Shown here: positions 10,012 to 17,578 of the stretch, in pieces
How positions within the stretch are numbered: position 1 is the stretch's first letter
Layout: the number at the start of each line of letters is the position of its first letter
Origin: CAYHWW01 sp964360145
GTDB taxonomy: Bacteria > Bdellovibrionota > UBA1018 > CAYHWW01
Direction: 5' to 3'
NCBI GenBank assembly: GCA_964360145.1
Contig: CAYHWW010000020.1
Location: 1-34,338, forward strand
DNA: 34,338 nucleotides
Position numbers and translations under genes: made by a program
The notes under the pieces: model-generated
Databases searched by the model: none
What the model saw: the letters and a program-made list of their open reading frames with translations, nothing else
What the model was told of the DNA's origin: nothing

Positions 10012-11055
10012 GTGTCGGTGACCCTGGCCCAGATCATTGAAGCGACCTCCGGGGCTTTGCTGCACGGGGGAGAAAACCGCGCCTTGCCGCTGCGTGAGCT
10101 GAAGGAGCCCGCCGAGGCGGGGCCCGCCGCCGCGACGTTTCTCATTACAGCCGGCTTCATGGATGATGTGGCGAAGACCAGAGCCTCCGTCATTGTGGTG
10201 CAGGACTCCCTCTGGGATAAGCTGAAGGATCGGGTGCCCTCAACCGTGAAGGCCGTTGTGGGCGCCAAAGACGCCTATTTAGGTTTGGCGCGAGTGAGCG
10301 GCCTTTTCGCCAAGGCCATGGCCCACGGGGACTGGCTGCCGGAATCCGTGGGTGCTGGCGCAGTTCACCCCTCCGCTCGGGTGGACGCTTCAGCCCGTGT
10401 CTGTTTCGGCGCATTGGTTTGCGCGGATGCTGTCATTGGCCCGCGCTCCGTGATTTTACCGGGGGCGGTGGTGGGGCCTGGCTGCCAAGTCGGCGCTGAC
10501 TGCACTTTGTTTCCTGGCGCCATGCTTTACCCCCGCACAGTATTGGGGGATCGCGTGCGCATCCATGCCAACGCGGTGTTGGGCGCTGATGGTTTTGGCT
10601 ACGCCAAGGGTCCGCGGGGCTCCGAAAAAATCTGGCACCTGGGCCGTGTCGTCGTCGGCAACGACGTGGAAATTGGCGCCGGCGCCTGCGTTGACCGCGG
10701 TACCTTGCGCGACAGCATTGTTGAAGACGGCGCCAAGATCGATAACCTTGTCCAGGTCGGCCACAACGGCCACATCAAAGCCCACGCCATTCTTTGTGCT
10801 CAGGTGGGGTTGGCGGGTAATGTCACCGTGGGTCGTGGCGCCATCCTTGCGGGTCAGGTGGGCGTGGCGGACAAGATAAAAATCGGTGATGGCTCCGTCA
10901 TGGGCCCCCAGGCGGGCATTTCCAAAGACGTGCCAGCCGGTGAGATCATGATGGGTATCTTTCCTGCCCGGCCCCGTCGTGAGTGGTGGAAGTTCGTTGC
11001 CCAGCTGGATCGACTCGCCGCGCGCTCAGGCAAAGACAAGGCTGGTGCTTCATGA
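10012..11055 (+). CDS. lpxD: UDP-3-O-acylglucosamine N-acyltransferase
   Basis: A 347-residue left-handed beta-helix acyltransferase carrying out the third step of lipid A synthesis. The N-terminal uridine-binding domain (about 1-110) precedes hexapeptide repeats (IGPRSVILPGAVVGPGC and onward). The signature GADGFGYA and the catalytic His251 in QVGHNGH are present, and a C-terminal helix (EWWKFVAQLDRLAA) closes the protein. GTG 10012, 9 nt after the skp stop, is used as start because the family begins with a short strand like SVTLAQIIEATSG. The last four bases (ATGA) overlap the start of fabZ, suggesting translational coupling. Confidence 0.95.
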   Translation: MSVTLAQIIEATSGALLHGGENRALPLRELKEPAEAGPAAATFLITAGFMDDVAKTRASVIVVQDSLWDKLKDRVPSTVKAVVGAKDAYLGLARVSGLFAKAMAHGDWLPESVGAGAVHPSARVDASARVCFGALVCADAVIGPRSVILPGAVVGPGCQVGADCTLFPGAMLYPRTVLGDRVRIHANAVLGADGFGYAKGPRGSEKIWHLGRVVVGNDVEIGAGACVDRGTLRDSIVEDGAKIDNLVQVGHNGHIKAHAILCAQVGLAGNVTVGRGAILAGQVGVADKIKIGDGSVMGPQAGISKDVPAGEIMMGIFPARPRREWWKFVAQLDRLAARSGKDKAGAS

Positions 11056-11558
11056 CCATGGATTGGACCAATGTCCGCAATCTGGGCCCTAAAGAGATTA
11101 TGGCGGCATTGCCCCACCGGTACCCATTCCTCCTCGTGGATCGCATCCTCGGGGTGACGCTGGGCGAGAATCAAAGCCGTGTGGGCACCATTGTGAAGGC
11201 CATGAAGAACGTCACCTTCAACGAAATGCAGTTCATGGGGCATTTTCCGGAGAATCCTATTTTCCCTGGGGTGCTGACGCTGGAGGCCATCGCTCAGGCG
11301 GGTGCTTTCGCTGCCTTTCCTTTTGTCGCCATGGAGAATGGCGGCAAGTTGCCCGCGGTCCAATTGGCCCTGGCAGGATTCGACGGGGCGCGGTTCCGTC
11401 GCCCCATTGTGCCTGGCGATCGCATGGATATCACCATTGAGGTGAAGAGCAACCGTGGCCCCCTGTGGACCCTGATGGGCACTGTGGACGTCGATGGCAA
11501 GCGGGCGGCGGAGGCTGATATCATGGCCATATTGAGTGTTGTCGGAGAAAAAAAATGA
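11052..11558 (+). CDS. fabZ: 3-hydroxyacyl-ACP dehydratase FabZ
   Basis: A 168-residue hot-dog-fold dehydratase. HRYPFLLVDRI and GHFPENPIFPGVLTLEAIAQ are diagnostic, with the catalytic pair His64 and Glu78. It dehydrates beta-hydroxyacyl-ACP in fatty-acid elongation and so competes with LpxA/LpxD for the same hydroxyacyl-ACP pool; that is why it is commonly found between lpxD and lpxA, as here. ATG 11052 overlaps the lpxD stop (ATGA). A second in-frame ATG at 11058 is also possible. It ends in another ATGA overlap with lpxA. Confidence 0.96.
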   Translation: MTMDWTNVRNLGPKEIMAALPHRYPFLLVDRILGVTLGENQSRVGTIVKAMKNVTFNEMQFMGHFPENPIFPGVLTLEAIAQAGAFAAFPFVAMENGGKLPAVQLALAGFDGARFRRPIVPGDRMDITIEVKSNRGPLWTLMGTVDVDGKRAAEADIMAILSVVGEKK

Positions 11559-12340
11559 GCGGCAAAATTCATCCCACCGCCGTCGTGGACGGCAAAGCGG
11601 AGATCGGGGCTGGTTGCGAAATCGGCCCCTACTGTGTCGTCGGCCCCCATGTGCGCCTGGGCAAAGGCAACATCCTGAAGAGTCACGTGGTCATCGAGAA
11701 CCACGTCACCGTCGGCGACGGCAACGTGTTTTATCCCTTTGCCATGATCGGTGCGGCACCCGCAGACCTCAAATACAAAGGGGAGCCCACCCAGCTCGTC
11801 ATCGGCAACAACAACAACATTCGTGAATCCACCAGTCTCCACATCGGCACCGCGGGCGGTGGTGGCGTGACCAAGGTGGGGGATCACAACCTGCTCATGG
11901 CCTATGTGCACTTGGGTCATGACACCGTGGTGGGCAATCAGGCGATCATCGCTAATGGCTGCCAACTGGCGGGCCATGTGACCATCGAAGACTGGGCCAT
12001 CCTGGGGGGCCTCACCGCCGTGAGCCAGTATTGCCGTGTGGGCGCCCATAGCTACGTCGGTGGCATGAGTGGCGTGGATCGGGATGTACTGCCCTACTCT
12101 TTGGGCAAGGGCACCACGGGGCAGTTTCAGCTCATGGGTTTGAACCTGGTGGGCCTGCGGCGCCGGGGTGTTCCCACTGACGTCATCAGCAAGCTCAATG
12201 ATGCCGTGAAAATCTTCGCGAATAAAGATTACGAAAAGGCCGCGGCGCTGAATAAAATGGAAGAGCTTTATGGCACGGTCACCGAAGTGCGGGAGCTTTG
12301 CGAGTTCATCAAAAAGAGCGAGGTCGGCGTTTTTCGCTGA
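11555..12340 (+). CDS. lpxA: UDP-N-acetylglucosamine acyltransferase LpxA
   Basis: A 261-residue hexapeptide-repeat acyltransferase catalysing the first step of lipid A synthesis. The left-handed beta helix begins at IHPTAVVDGKAEIGAGCEIG. The active-site segment YVHLGHD carries the general-base His122. NIRESTSLHIGT and GGGGVTKVGDHNLLM are family signatures, and the C-terminal helical domain begins around GLNLVGLRRRGVP. The reaction product needs LpxC next, and lpxC is not in this window. Start ATG 11555 overlaps the fabZ stop by four bases. Confidence 0.96.
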   Translation: MSGKIHPTAVVDGKAEIGAGCEIGPYCVVGPHVRLGKGNILKSHVVIENHVTVGDGNVFYPFAMIGAAPADLKYKGEPTQLVIGNNNNIRESTSLHIGTAGGGGVTKVGDHNLLMAYVHLGHDTVVGNQAIIANGCQLAGHVTIEDWAILGGLTAVSQYCRVGAHSYVGGMSGVDRDVLPYSLGKGTTGQFQLMGLNLVGLRRRGVPTDVISKLNDAVKIFANKDYEKAAALNKMEELYGTVTEVRELCEFIKKSEVGVFR

Positions 12341-12360
12341 CCCCACCGAGGACGGCCACC

Positions 12361-13563
12361 ATGGAACTCTTCGTATCCGCCGGCGATGCCAGTTCTGAGA
12401 CCCACGCCGCCGCGGCCTGTGAAGAGTTGAAGCGGCTGGCTCCGGATCTCAAAATCTTCGGACTCGGCGGGGATCGTCTGGCCGCCGCCGGTGCCGAGCT
12501 GCTCATGCATTGCCGGGAATTTTCCGTGGGGGGCGGCCCTCTCGAAGTCATCGGCAAGCTGCCTAAGCGCTATCGCCTGGAAGGCAAGGTTGAAGAGCGA
12601 CTCTTCGCCAAGCGCCCTGATGCGGCGCTTTTAGTGGACAACGGCGAGATCAACCTGCGGTTGGCATCCCTGCTGCACTTTTTCAAGGTGCCCGTGGTTT
12701 ATTACATCCCACCCAAAGTCTGGGTGTGGCGGCCGGGACGCCTTGAGGACATTGCCCTCCATTGCGCCAAGGTCTTGAGTATCCTGCCCTTTGAGAAGCC
12801 CATCTACGAGGAGTGGGGCATCCCCTTTGATTATGTGGGCAATCCGCTGTTGGATGAGTTGCCGCTGGCTCTTACGGCCCCAGAGGCTCGCCGGAGGCTC
12901 GGCATTGAGGGCGATCGCCCCGCGGTGGCGGTGCTTCCGGGCAGTCGTCACAGCGAGATCCGTTTTCATACGGGAGTATTCACCGAGGCCCTCGCTCGTT
13001 TTGCCGCTGAGACCAAGGCCCTGCCTGAGGCGTTGAGGGATCCGTTGTTCCTCGTCCCCATTCCGCCCTCGGTGGATTTTGATGCCGTTTCCAAGGGTTT
13101 CACCGGCCTGGATTTTCGCTTCTTCCGTGGCATGAGCCACGAATGTTTGAAGGCTTCCCGAGCGGCCCTCATCAAGTCCGGCACCTCCACTCTTGAGGCA
13201 GGGGTACTGGGCACGCCCATGGTCATCGCCTATCAGTCCGGCAAGCTCGCGCGCTTCATCTTCCACCACATCATGCGTTATCGGCACCACGTGGGCATGG
13301 TGAATCTCTTTCTTGCGCCTGAGGGCCCGGCAGTGGTGGAAGAGTTGATCCTCGAGCGCTGCACCCCGGAGCAGCTCTCGCGCGGCCTCATGGATGTGTA
13401 CGTTGATGGAGAGAAGCGCTCGCGCCAGCTCAAGGAACTGGCCCGGGCGTTGGATTTATTGAAGCCGCCATCCCGCCTGGGGGCATCCCCCAGCGCTGCG
13501 GTGGCGGGTGCGCTGTACAAAGCAGCCCAGGAAAAAGCCCAGCCCATTGGGTTTCCCGTATGA
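12361..13563 (+). CDS. lpxB: Lipid-A-disaccharide synthase LpxB, divergent motifs
   Basis: A 400-residue GT19 glycosyltransferase that joins UDP-diacylglucosamine and lipid X at the inner membrane. Support comes from its place between lpxA and lpxK, its length, the P-G-S-R-x-S-E-I motif (VLPGSRHSEIR) and the UDP-binding SGTSTLEAGVLGTPMV near residue 280. Two normally conserved motifs differ: the N-terminal GEASGD is G8-DASSE13, and the DxPDFNL motif is D93-NGE96-INL. The acids are thus exchanged (Glu to Asp, then Asp to Glu). Also PSVWAW is replaced by PPKVWVW. It is most likely still LpxB, but activity should not be assumed from motifs alone. ATG 12361 follows lpxA by 20 nt. The end overlaps lpxK by ATGA. 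Confidence 0.88.
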   Translation: MELFVSAGDASSETHAAAACEELKRLAPDLKIFGLGGDRLAAAGAELLMHCREFSVGGGPLEVIGKLPKRYRLEGKVEERLFAKRPDAALLVDNGEINLRLASLLHFFKVPVVYYIPPKVWVWRPGRLEDIALHCAKVLSILPFEKPIYEEWGIPFDYVGNPLLDELPLALTAPEARRRLGIEGDRPAVAVLPGSRHSEIRFHTGVFTEALARFAAETKALPEALRDPLFLVPIPPSVDFDAVSKGFTGLDFRFFRGMSHECLKASRAALIKSGTSTLEAGVLGTPMVIAYQSGKLARFIFHHIMRYRHHVGMVNLFLAPEGPAVVEELILERCTPEQLSRGLMDVYVDGEKRSRQLKELARALDLLKPPSRLGASPSAAVAGALYKAAQEKAQPIGFPV

Positions 13564-14552
13564 TCTCGAATGTTCTGCTTTCGCGCCTGAGCCCTCTTTG
13601 GGCTCTGGTGAACGGAGTCGCCCGCCCGTTTCTGTCCCGTGGCGCCTGGCGGGCGCCCTGCCCCGTGATTTCCGTAGGCAACATCGTGGCCGGCGGCGCG
13701 GGCAAAACAGAAGTCGCGGCATGGCTCGCCGCCCGGGCTCAGGCCAGGGGACTGCGCCCCGTCGTCGCCCTGCGGGGCTATGGCCGCCCCGCACTCTCCC
13801 AGGTCGGGGCGTGGAGTGACTCCGCCCTTGCGGGGCGAGGGCGGAATTTTCCTGATGAAGCTTTGGTGCACTTGCTTCGCAACCCCGGTGTCCCCGTCGT
13901 GGTTGGGGCCAAGCGAGCAGAAATACTCCAGCGCTTTTGGAATGACATCAATCCGGGCCTCATCATTCTTGACGATGGATTTCAACATTTTGCCATGATT
14001 CGCGACAGGGATGTCCTCGTCCATGACTTCAGCGTCAAGGACCCACTGTGGAGGGATTTCCCTGGCATGTTGGAGGGTGCGGATGTCCGTCTCTGTCTCG
14101 GCGCAACGGAGGGCGCGGCGAAAGTGCCCGCGAAGTGGGGGGCTAAACCGTGGGTGCGTGCTTCCTACGGTTTGGCGGGAGTGCGACCATCCGAGGCCAT
14201 TTGGCGTGCTGGCGCCCCGCAGCCGTTGCCCGGGGAGGCATTGCTGTTCTGTGGCGTTGGCAACCCCGCAAGGGTGAAGGCCTCCGTGGAAGCAGCGGGA
14301 TGCTCCGTGAGGGCGATGCGGCCTTTGGCCGACCACGTGGAATACGATGGCAGCGCTTTGAAGGAGTTGGGGCGCTGGGCCCAGGAGCAGGACCCGTCAG
14401 GGAAGTTGGCGTTGCTCACCACTCTCAAGGACGCGGTAAAGCTTCAGGATGACGCGGCCGCCACGCTAGGGCGTCCCGTCTTCGTGCTGGACGCTGGGCT
14501 GACCTTCCACGAAAATGAAGCATTGTTAGGCGCTGTATTGGAGGGGCTATGA
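13560..14552 (+). CDS. lpxK: Tetraacyldisaccharide 4'-kinase LpxK
   Basis: A 330-residue inner-membrane-associated P-loop kinase that phosphorylates the 4' position of the lipid A disaccharide. The N-terminal membrane-associating helix includes LLSRLSPLWALVNG. ISVGNIVAGGAGKT ends in the P-loop (G45-GAGKT50), and LILDDGFQH (D138-DGFQH143) is the second hallmark. VVALRGYGR and VGAKRAEI are further family motifs. Both ends overlap neighbours by ATGA (lpxB upstream, acyltransferase downstream). Confidence 0.95.
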   Translation: MISNVLLSRLSPLWALVNGVARPFLSRGAWRAPCPVISVGNIVAGGAGKTEVAAWLAARAQARGLRPVVALRGYGRPALSQVGAWSDSALAGRGRNFPDEALVHLLRNPGVPVVVGAKRAEILQRFWNDINPGLIILDDGFQHFAMIRDRDVLVHDFSVKDPLWRDFPGMLEGADVRLCLGATEGAAKVPAKWGAKPWVRASYGLAGVRPSEAIWRAGAPQPLPGEALLFCGVGNPARVKASVEAAGCSVRAMRPLADHVEYDGSALKELGRWAQEQDPSGKLALLTTLKDAVKLQDDAAATLGRPVFVLDAGLTFHENEALLGAVLEGL

Positions 14553-15454
14553 AACCATGGCAGTCCTTGCTGTTGCGCGGGGCCCTCGCCATCGTGGGTT
14601 TTTTCGTCACGTTGCTGCCCCGTGCACTGGAGCTCCCCCTGGGGTGCAACCTCGGGCGGGCGCTCTTCGCGCTGGGGGGGAGCCGCGTGCGGGTGGCCCG
14701 GGAAAATCTCATCAACTGCTATCCCGCAATGAGTGATGCGGAGCGGGAACAGCTTCTCAAGTCCCAGTTCGAGCACCTGGGCATTCTGGCTTTGGAGCTT
14801 CTCCACCTCTTCTCTCCAGTGGCAGGCCACTATCGCCGTTACCTGAGCCGCATCGGCCATCTTGAGGGCTTGGAAAACTGGCATGCCGCCAATGCCAAAG
14901 GCAAAGGCACCATTTTTGTCTCTGCCCACATGGGGAATTGGGAGTCCATGGTGGGTACCGGTGCGTTGGGCGGGGTTCCCCTCACCATGGTGACGAAGCA
15001 CTTGAAACCCGAGTGGCTGCACCGCAAGGTGGAAGCCTCCCGCCTCACCGTGGGCGTTAAGGGGGCCTATGAGCCCCGTACACTGCCCATCGTCATGCGG
15101 GCACTGAGGGCGGGTGAGTCCGTGGGTTTCGTCATGGATCAGTATGCGGGGCCCCCCATCGGCATCCCCGTGCCCTTCTTTGGCGTCAAAGTGGGAACCT
15201 TGGCGGCTGTATCCGTTTTGGTGGAGCGCACCGGCGCTGCGGTGGTGCCCGTGAGTTCGCTGCGGGGCGCCGACGGTATTGTGCGCACCATCATCGAGCC
15301 TGAGATGAAGCTGGATGCCGTTGCGTCAGACAACGAGAGGTGCACGGCGGCTCTCACCGCCCACGTCGAGAGCTGGGTGCGGGCAAAGCCGGAGCAATGG
15401 CTTTGGATTCATCGCCGCTTCAAGAATGTTGTGTGGCCTCGGCGGATGCCTTAG
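14549..15454 (+). CDS. Lipid A biosynthesis acyltransferase (LpxL/LpxM family)
   Basis: A 301-residue protein with an N-terminal membrane helix and the LPLAT signature H127-M-G-N-W-E132 (HxxxxE active site) in VSAHMGNWESM. FVMDQYAGPPIGIPVPFFG and EQWLWIHRRFK are also typical of lauroyl/myristoyl transferases of lipid A. It would add a secondary acyl chain to the lipid A core on the cytoplasmic face of the inner membrane. Which position and chain length cannot be told. Only one such gene is present here. The start overlaps the lpxK stop (ATGA). Confidence 0.9.
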   Translation: MKPWQSLLLRGALAIVGFFVTLLPRALELPLGCNLGRALFALGGSRVRVARENLINCYPAMSDAEREQLLKSQFEHLGILALELLHLFSPVAGHYRRYLSRIGHLEGLENWHAANAKGKGTIFVSAHMGNWESMVGTGALGGVPLTMVTKHLKPEWLHRKVEASRLTVGVKGAYEPRTLPIVMRALRAGESVGFVMDQYAGPPIGIPVPFFGVKVGTLAAVSVLVERTGAAVVPVSSLRGADGIVRTIIEPEMKLDAVASDNERCTAALTAHVESWVRAKPEQWLWIHRRFKNVVWPRRMP

Positions 15455-15463
15455 CATAGTGCC

Positions 15464-16483
15464 ATGCGTTGGATTCTGCGTGGGGTATGCATCTGTTCTA
15501 TTCTGGCCTCGGTGGCCTGCGTTAGTAAGAACGCTATTAAGCGAGATGCTGTGAGCATGGGCGAGACAATTCCTGAAACCATCGCGAAGTCCTATGAGGT
15601 CACCGAAAAACCCAAGGTGGCTGCCGGAGTGGCTGGCAAGGTGCCCACGGTTCTTCCTGAGGAGGCTCTGGTTGCAAAACCCCGCCCCTCCCGAGCTAAG
15701 GGCAAAAAAGAGACTGCGACTCAAGCGCTCACTCCAGCTCCATCCGTGGTGCCCAATCGTCGTCCGCCCACGGAGCGTTTCAGGCAAGGTGAGAGGGTGC
15801 TCTTTGATGTTACCTGGCTGAAGAGCGTCGCCGGTGAGTTGGGTTTGGAAGTATTGCCCCTCAAGTACATCGAGGGGCGCAAAGTTTATCACTTCCGTGG
15901 CACTGCCCGCACGACGTCGTTGGTGGCCGCTTTCTATAAGGCCGAAGATTGGGTGGAGAGCTTCGTGGATTTCCTCGGGCTCTTTCCCTACAAGTACGTT
16001 CTCCACGGCGATGAGAGCAAGCATATCCGCGACAACCTGGAGCTCTTTGATCATGTGAAGGCCAAGCAGTACGTCTACATCAAAGACGACCGTTTGAACG
16101 GCGAGATCCACGAGGACAAGGGCATCAAGGACCTCACGCCCTTTAGCCAGGACTCCTTGAGCAGCCTCTTCTATATCCGGCTTTTGAAGCTGGAGGATGG
16201 CAAGCCGGAAACCATGTCCGTGGCCACGGGGGGCCATATGTCAGACATGAAAATCACCGCCCTGGGTCGGGAGGACGTGCGCACCAAGGCAGGCACCTTC
16301 CGCTGCATCAAGACCAACGTGCAGGTGAATTACAAGCGCGAGAAAACATTCAACGAGAATCATTTCTGGTTCACCGACGATGATCGCCGCCTCCTCGTGA
16401 AGTTCGAGGCGAAGGTGCGCATCGGCTGGCTGGGCGGCGTGGCCAAGAGCGTGGATCTCGGCGTGCCCTTCTCGGCGGAGTGA
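15464..16483 (+). CDS. DUF3108-type exported protein, possible lipoprotein
   Basis: A 339-residue protein with a hydrophobic N-terminus ending in ILASVAC. Cys19 could be lipidated, although the -3 residue is Ser rather than Leu, so the lipobox is imperfect. Residues 20-105 are a low-complexity Ala/Pro/Lys/Glu linker. From about 106 (ERFRQGERVLFDVTW) to the end runs a beta-rich domain matching DUF3108: GRKVYHFRGTARTTSLVAAFYKAEDWVESFVD and the TKAGTFRCIKTNV segment. The family is periplasmic or outer-membrane associated and of uncertain function. Its location between a lipid A acyltransferase and a heptosyltransferase suggests a role at the envelope. Confidence 0.75.
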   Translation: MRWILRGVCICSILASVACVSKNAIKRDAVSMGETIPETIAKSYEVTEKPKVAAGVAGKVPTVLPEEALVAKPRPSRAKGKKETATQALTPAPSVVPNRRPPTERFRQGERVLFDVTWLKSVAGELGLEVLPLKYIEGRKVYHFRGTARTTSLVAAFYKAEDWVESFVDFLGLFPYKYVLHGDESKHIRDNLELFDHVKAKQYVYIKDDRLNGEIHEDKGIKDLTPFSQDSLSSLFYIRLLKLEDGKPETMSVATGGHMSDMKITALGREDVRTKAGTFRCIKTNVQVNYKREKTFNENHFWFTDDDRRLLVKFEAKVRIGWLGGVAKSVDLGVPFSAE

Positions 16484-16492
16484 AGAACCGCT

Positions 16493-17519
16493 ATGGACTT
16501 TCTCATCATTCAAACCGCGTTTCTGGGTGACCTGGTTCTGACGACACCGCTGTTGAGGGCGCTGCGGTCGCAGCACCCGGGCTGTGGCATTACCGTGGTG
16601 GCTGTTCCGGGGACGGCGCCGGTGTTGGCGGGGCTTCCCGGCGTGGAGGTCATCACCTACGACAAGCGCAGCGCCAGGCTGCTNNNNNNNNNNCAAAGTG
16701 CTTTTGCCACTGCCTGACTCGCCCATCAGCGCCAGGCTGCTGCCGGGGCTCTGGGCCCTGCGCCAACAGTTTGGTGATCGCCGCTTCGACAAGGTATTCT
16801 GCGTGCACCGCTCTCTGCGGTCCCGTCTCATTTCTGGGATGGCAACGGCCACCGAGCGCCGCCGCTTCGGTGCGAAATTTCCCTATCCGCCCTACGGCGA
16901 CGACATCCATTACGTGGACAAGGTCATGGCCTTGCTTCCTGAATGGAAGGGAAAACGCCCCTCTCCCTGGCTTGCGGTGACCGAGGGTGAGCGGCGGGAA
17001 GCCGCGGCACTCATCCCCCCGGAGCTGCAGGGGCGCCCCTACGCGGTGTTGAGCCCCTATTCCGCCTGGGGCACCAAAGAGTGGCCACTGGACCGTTTCG
17101 AGGCCTTGGCGGGGCGGCTGATGGCTGAAAAAGGACTCACCCCCCTCTGGGTCGGGGTACCCCGAGACCCAGGTCAGCGCCCCAAGGTGGGCGTTGGTGC
17201 CGTGGATGTAGTTGGGAAAACCAGCCTGGGGGCCCTCAAGGCCCTCATTGCCGATGCTCAGATTGTGGTGACCAACGACTCAGCCCCGGTACACATCGCC
17301 GCGGCCTTTGACCGGCCCACCCTGGCCTTTTTCGGCCCCACGGTTCGGAAATGGGGTTTTTTCCCCCTGTCTTCCACCATGGCCGTTGTTGAAATCGACG
17401 GTTTGGACTGCCGTCCCTGCAGTCTCCACGGTCCCCAGCGCTGTCCCCTGGAGCATTTCCGCTGCATGAAGGAAATTTCGGTGGATGGGGCCTGGGCCGC
17501 GATCCAAAGAATCCTTTGA
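16493..17519 (+). CDS. GT9 (ADP-heptose:LPS heptosyltransferase-like), split by assembly gap
   Basis: The N-terminal part (FLIIQTAFLGDLVLTTPLL, with the GD13 of GT9 enzymes) runs to KRSARL at the N gap. After the gap the protein continues in another frame as SARLLPGLWALRQQFGD and onward. Removing 16684-16741 (58 nt) fuses the two in frame through a shared 15-bp sequence and yields a 322-residue protein of normal GT9 length. C-terminal signatures are present: GTKEWPLDRFEALA, VVTNDSAPVHIAAAFDRPTLAFFGPT, and CRPCSLHGPQRCPL. Such enzymes add heptose or a related sugar to the LPS inner core. The break is therefore judged an assembly fault, not a real pseudogene. The donor and acceptor cannot be named. 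Confidence 0.85.
16684..16693. other. Assembly gap (10 N)
   Basis: Ten ambiguous bases, a typical scaffolder placeholder. True gap length is unknown and could be zero or negative, because the flanks share a 15-bp sequence. Confidence 0.99.
16694..16741 (-). other. 48-nt antisense ABC-ATPase Walker A fragment, likely chimeric
   Basis: Read on the minus strand these 48 nt translate without interruption to SSLALMGESGSGKSTL, an excellent Walker A of an ABC transporter ATPase (peptide/nickel type by its GESGSGKST form). No further ABC sequence continues on either side. The last 15 nt coincide with the GT9 coding sequence on the plus strand. I read it as the end of an unrelated read or contig joined through the 15-bp match, not as a gene. 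LolD in this window has a different Walker A (GASGAGKST). Confidence 0.7.
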
Positions 17520-17545
17520 TTTCCACGGGGAAGAGAGGCTATAAC
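17516..17545 (+). promoter_or_regulatory. Probable promoter of rpsA
   Basis: TTGATT (17516-17521) and TATAAC (17540-17545) are separated by 18 nt. The -35 overlaps the stop codon of the GT9 gene, and the -10 lies 33 nt before the rpsA ATG. The AAGGGG Shine-Dalgarno sequence at 17560-17565 follows. It would give the ribosomal gene expression independent of the lipid A operon. Confidence 0.55.
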
Positions 17546-17578
17546 GCCCGTACTCTTTGAAAGGGGTATCGATGATTT

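Larger units (their letters stand above)
16669..16741 (+). repeat. 15-bp direct repeat flanking the scaffold gap
   Basis: CAGCGCCAGGCTGCT occurs at 16669-16683 immediately before the Ns and again at 16727-16741. Only one copy is needed for an intact GT9 gene. The copy distance is 58 nt, which breaks the frame. This is the pattern expected when an unresolved overlap is padded with Ns. Confidence 0.9.

Noticed and set aside
13780..14452. Several alternative open frames within lpxK
   Set aside because: All overlap the well-supported lpxK frame and have no motif or start support.
16241..16852. Minus-strand open frame containing an ABC Walker A
   Set aside because: Only 16 codons next to the N gap look like an ABC ATPase. 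The rest is the antisense of the DUF3108 and GT9 genes, so it is an assembly artefact and not a gene.
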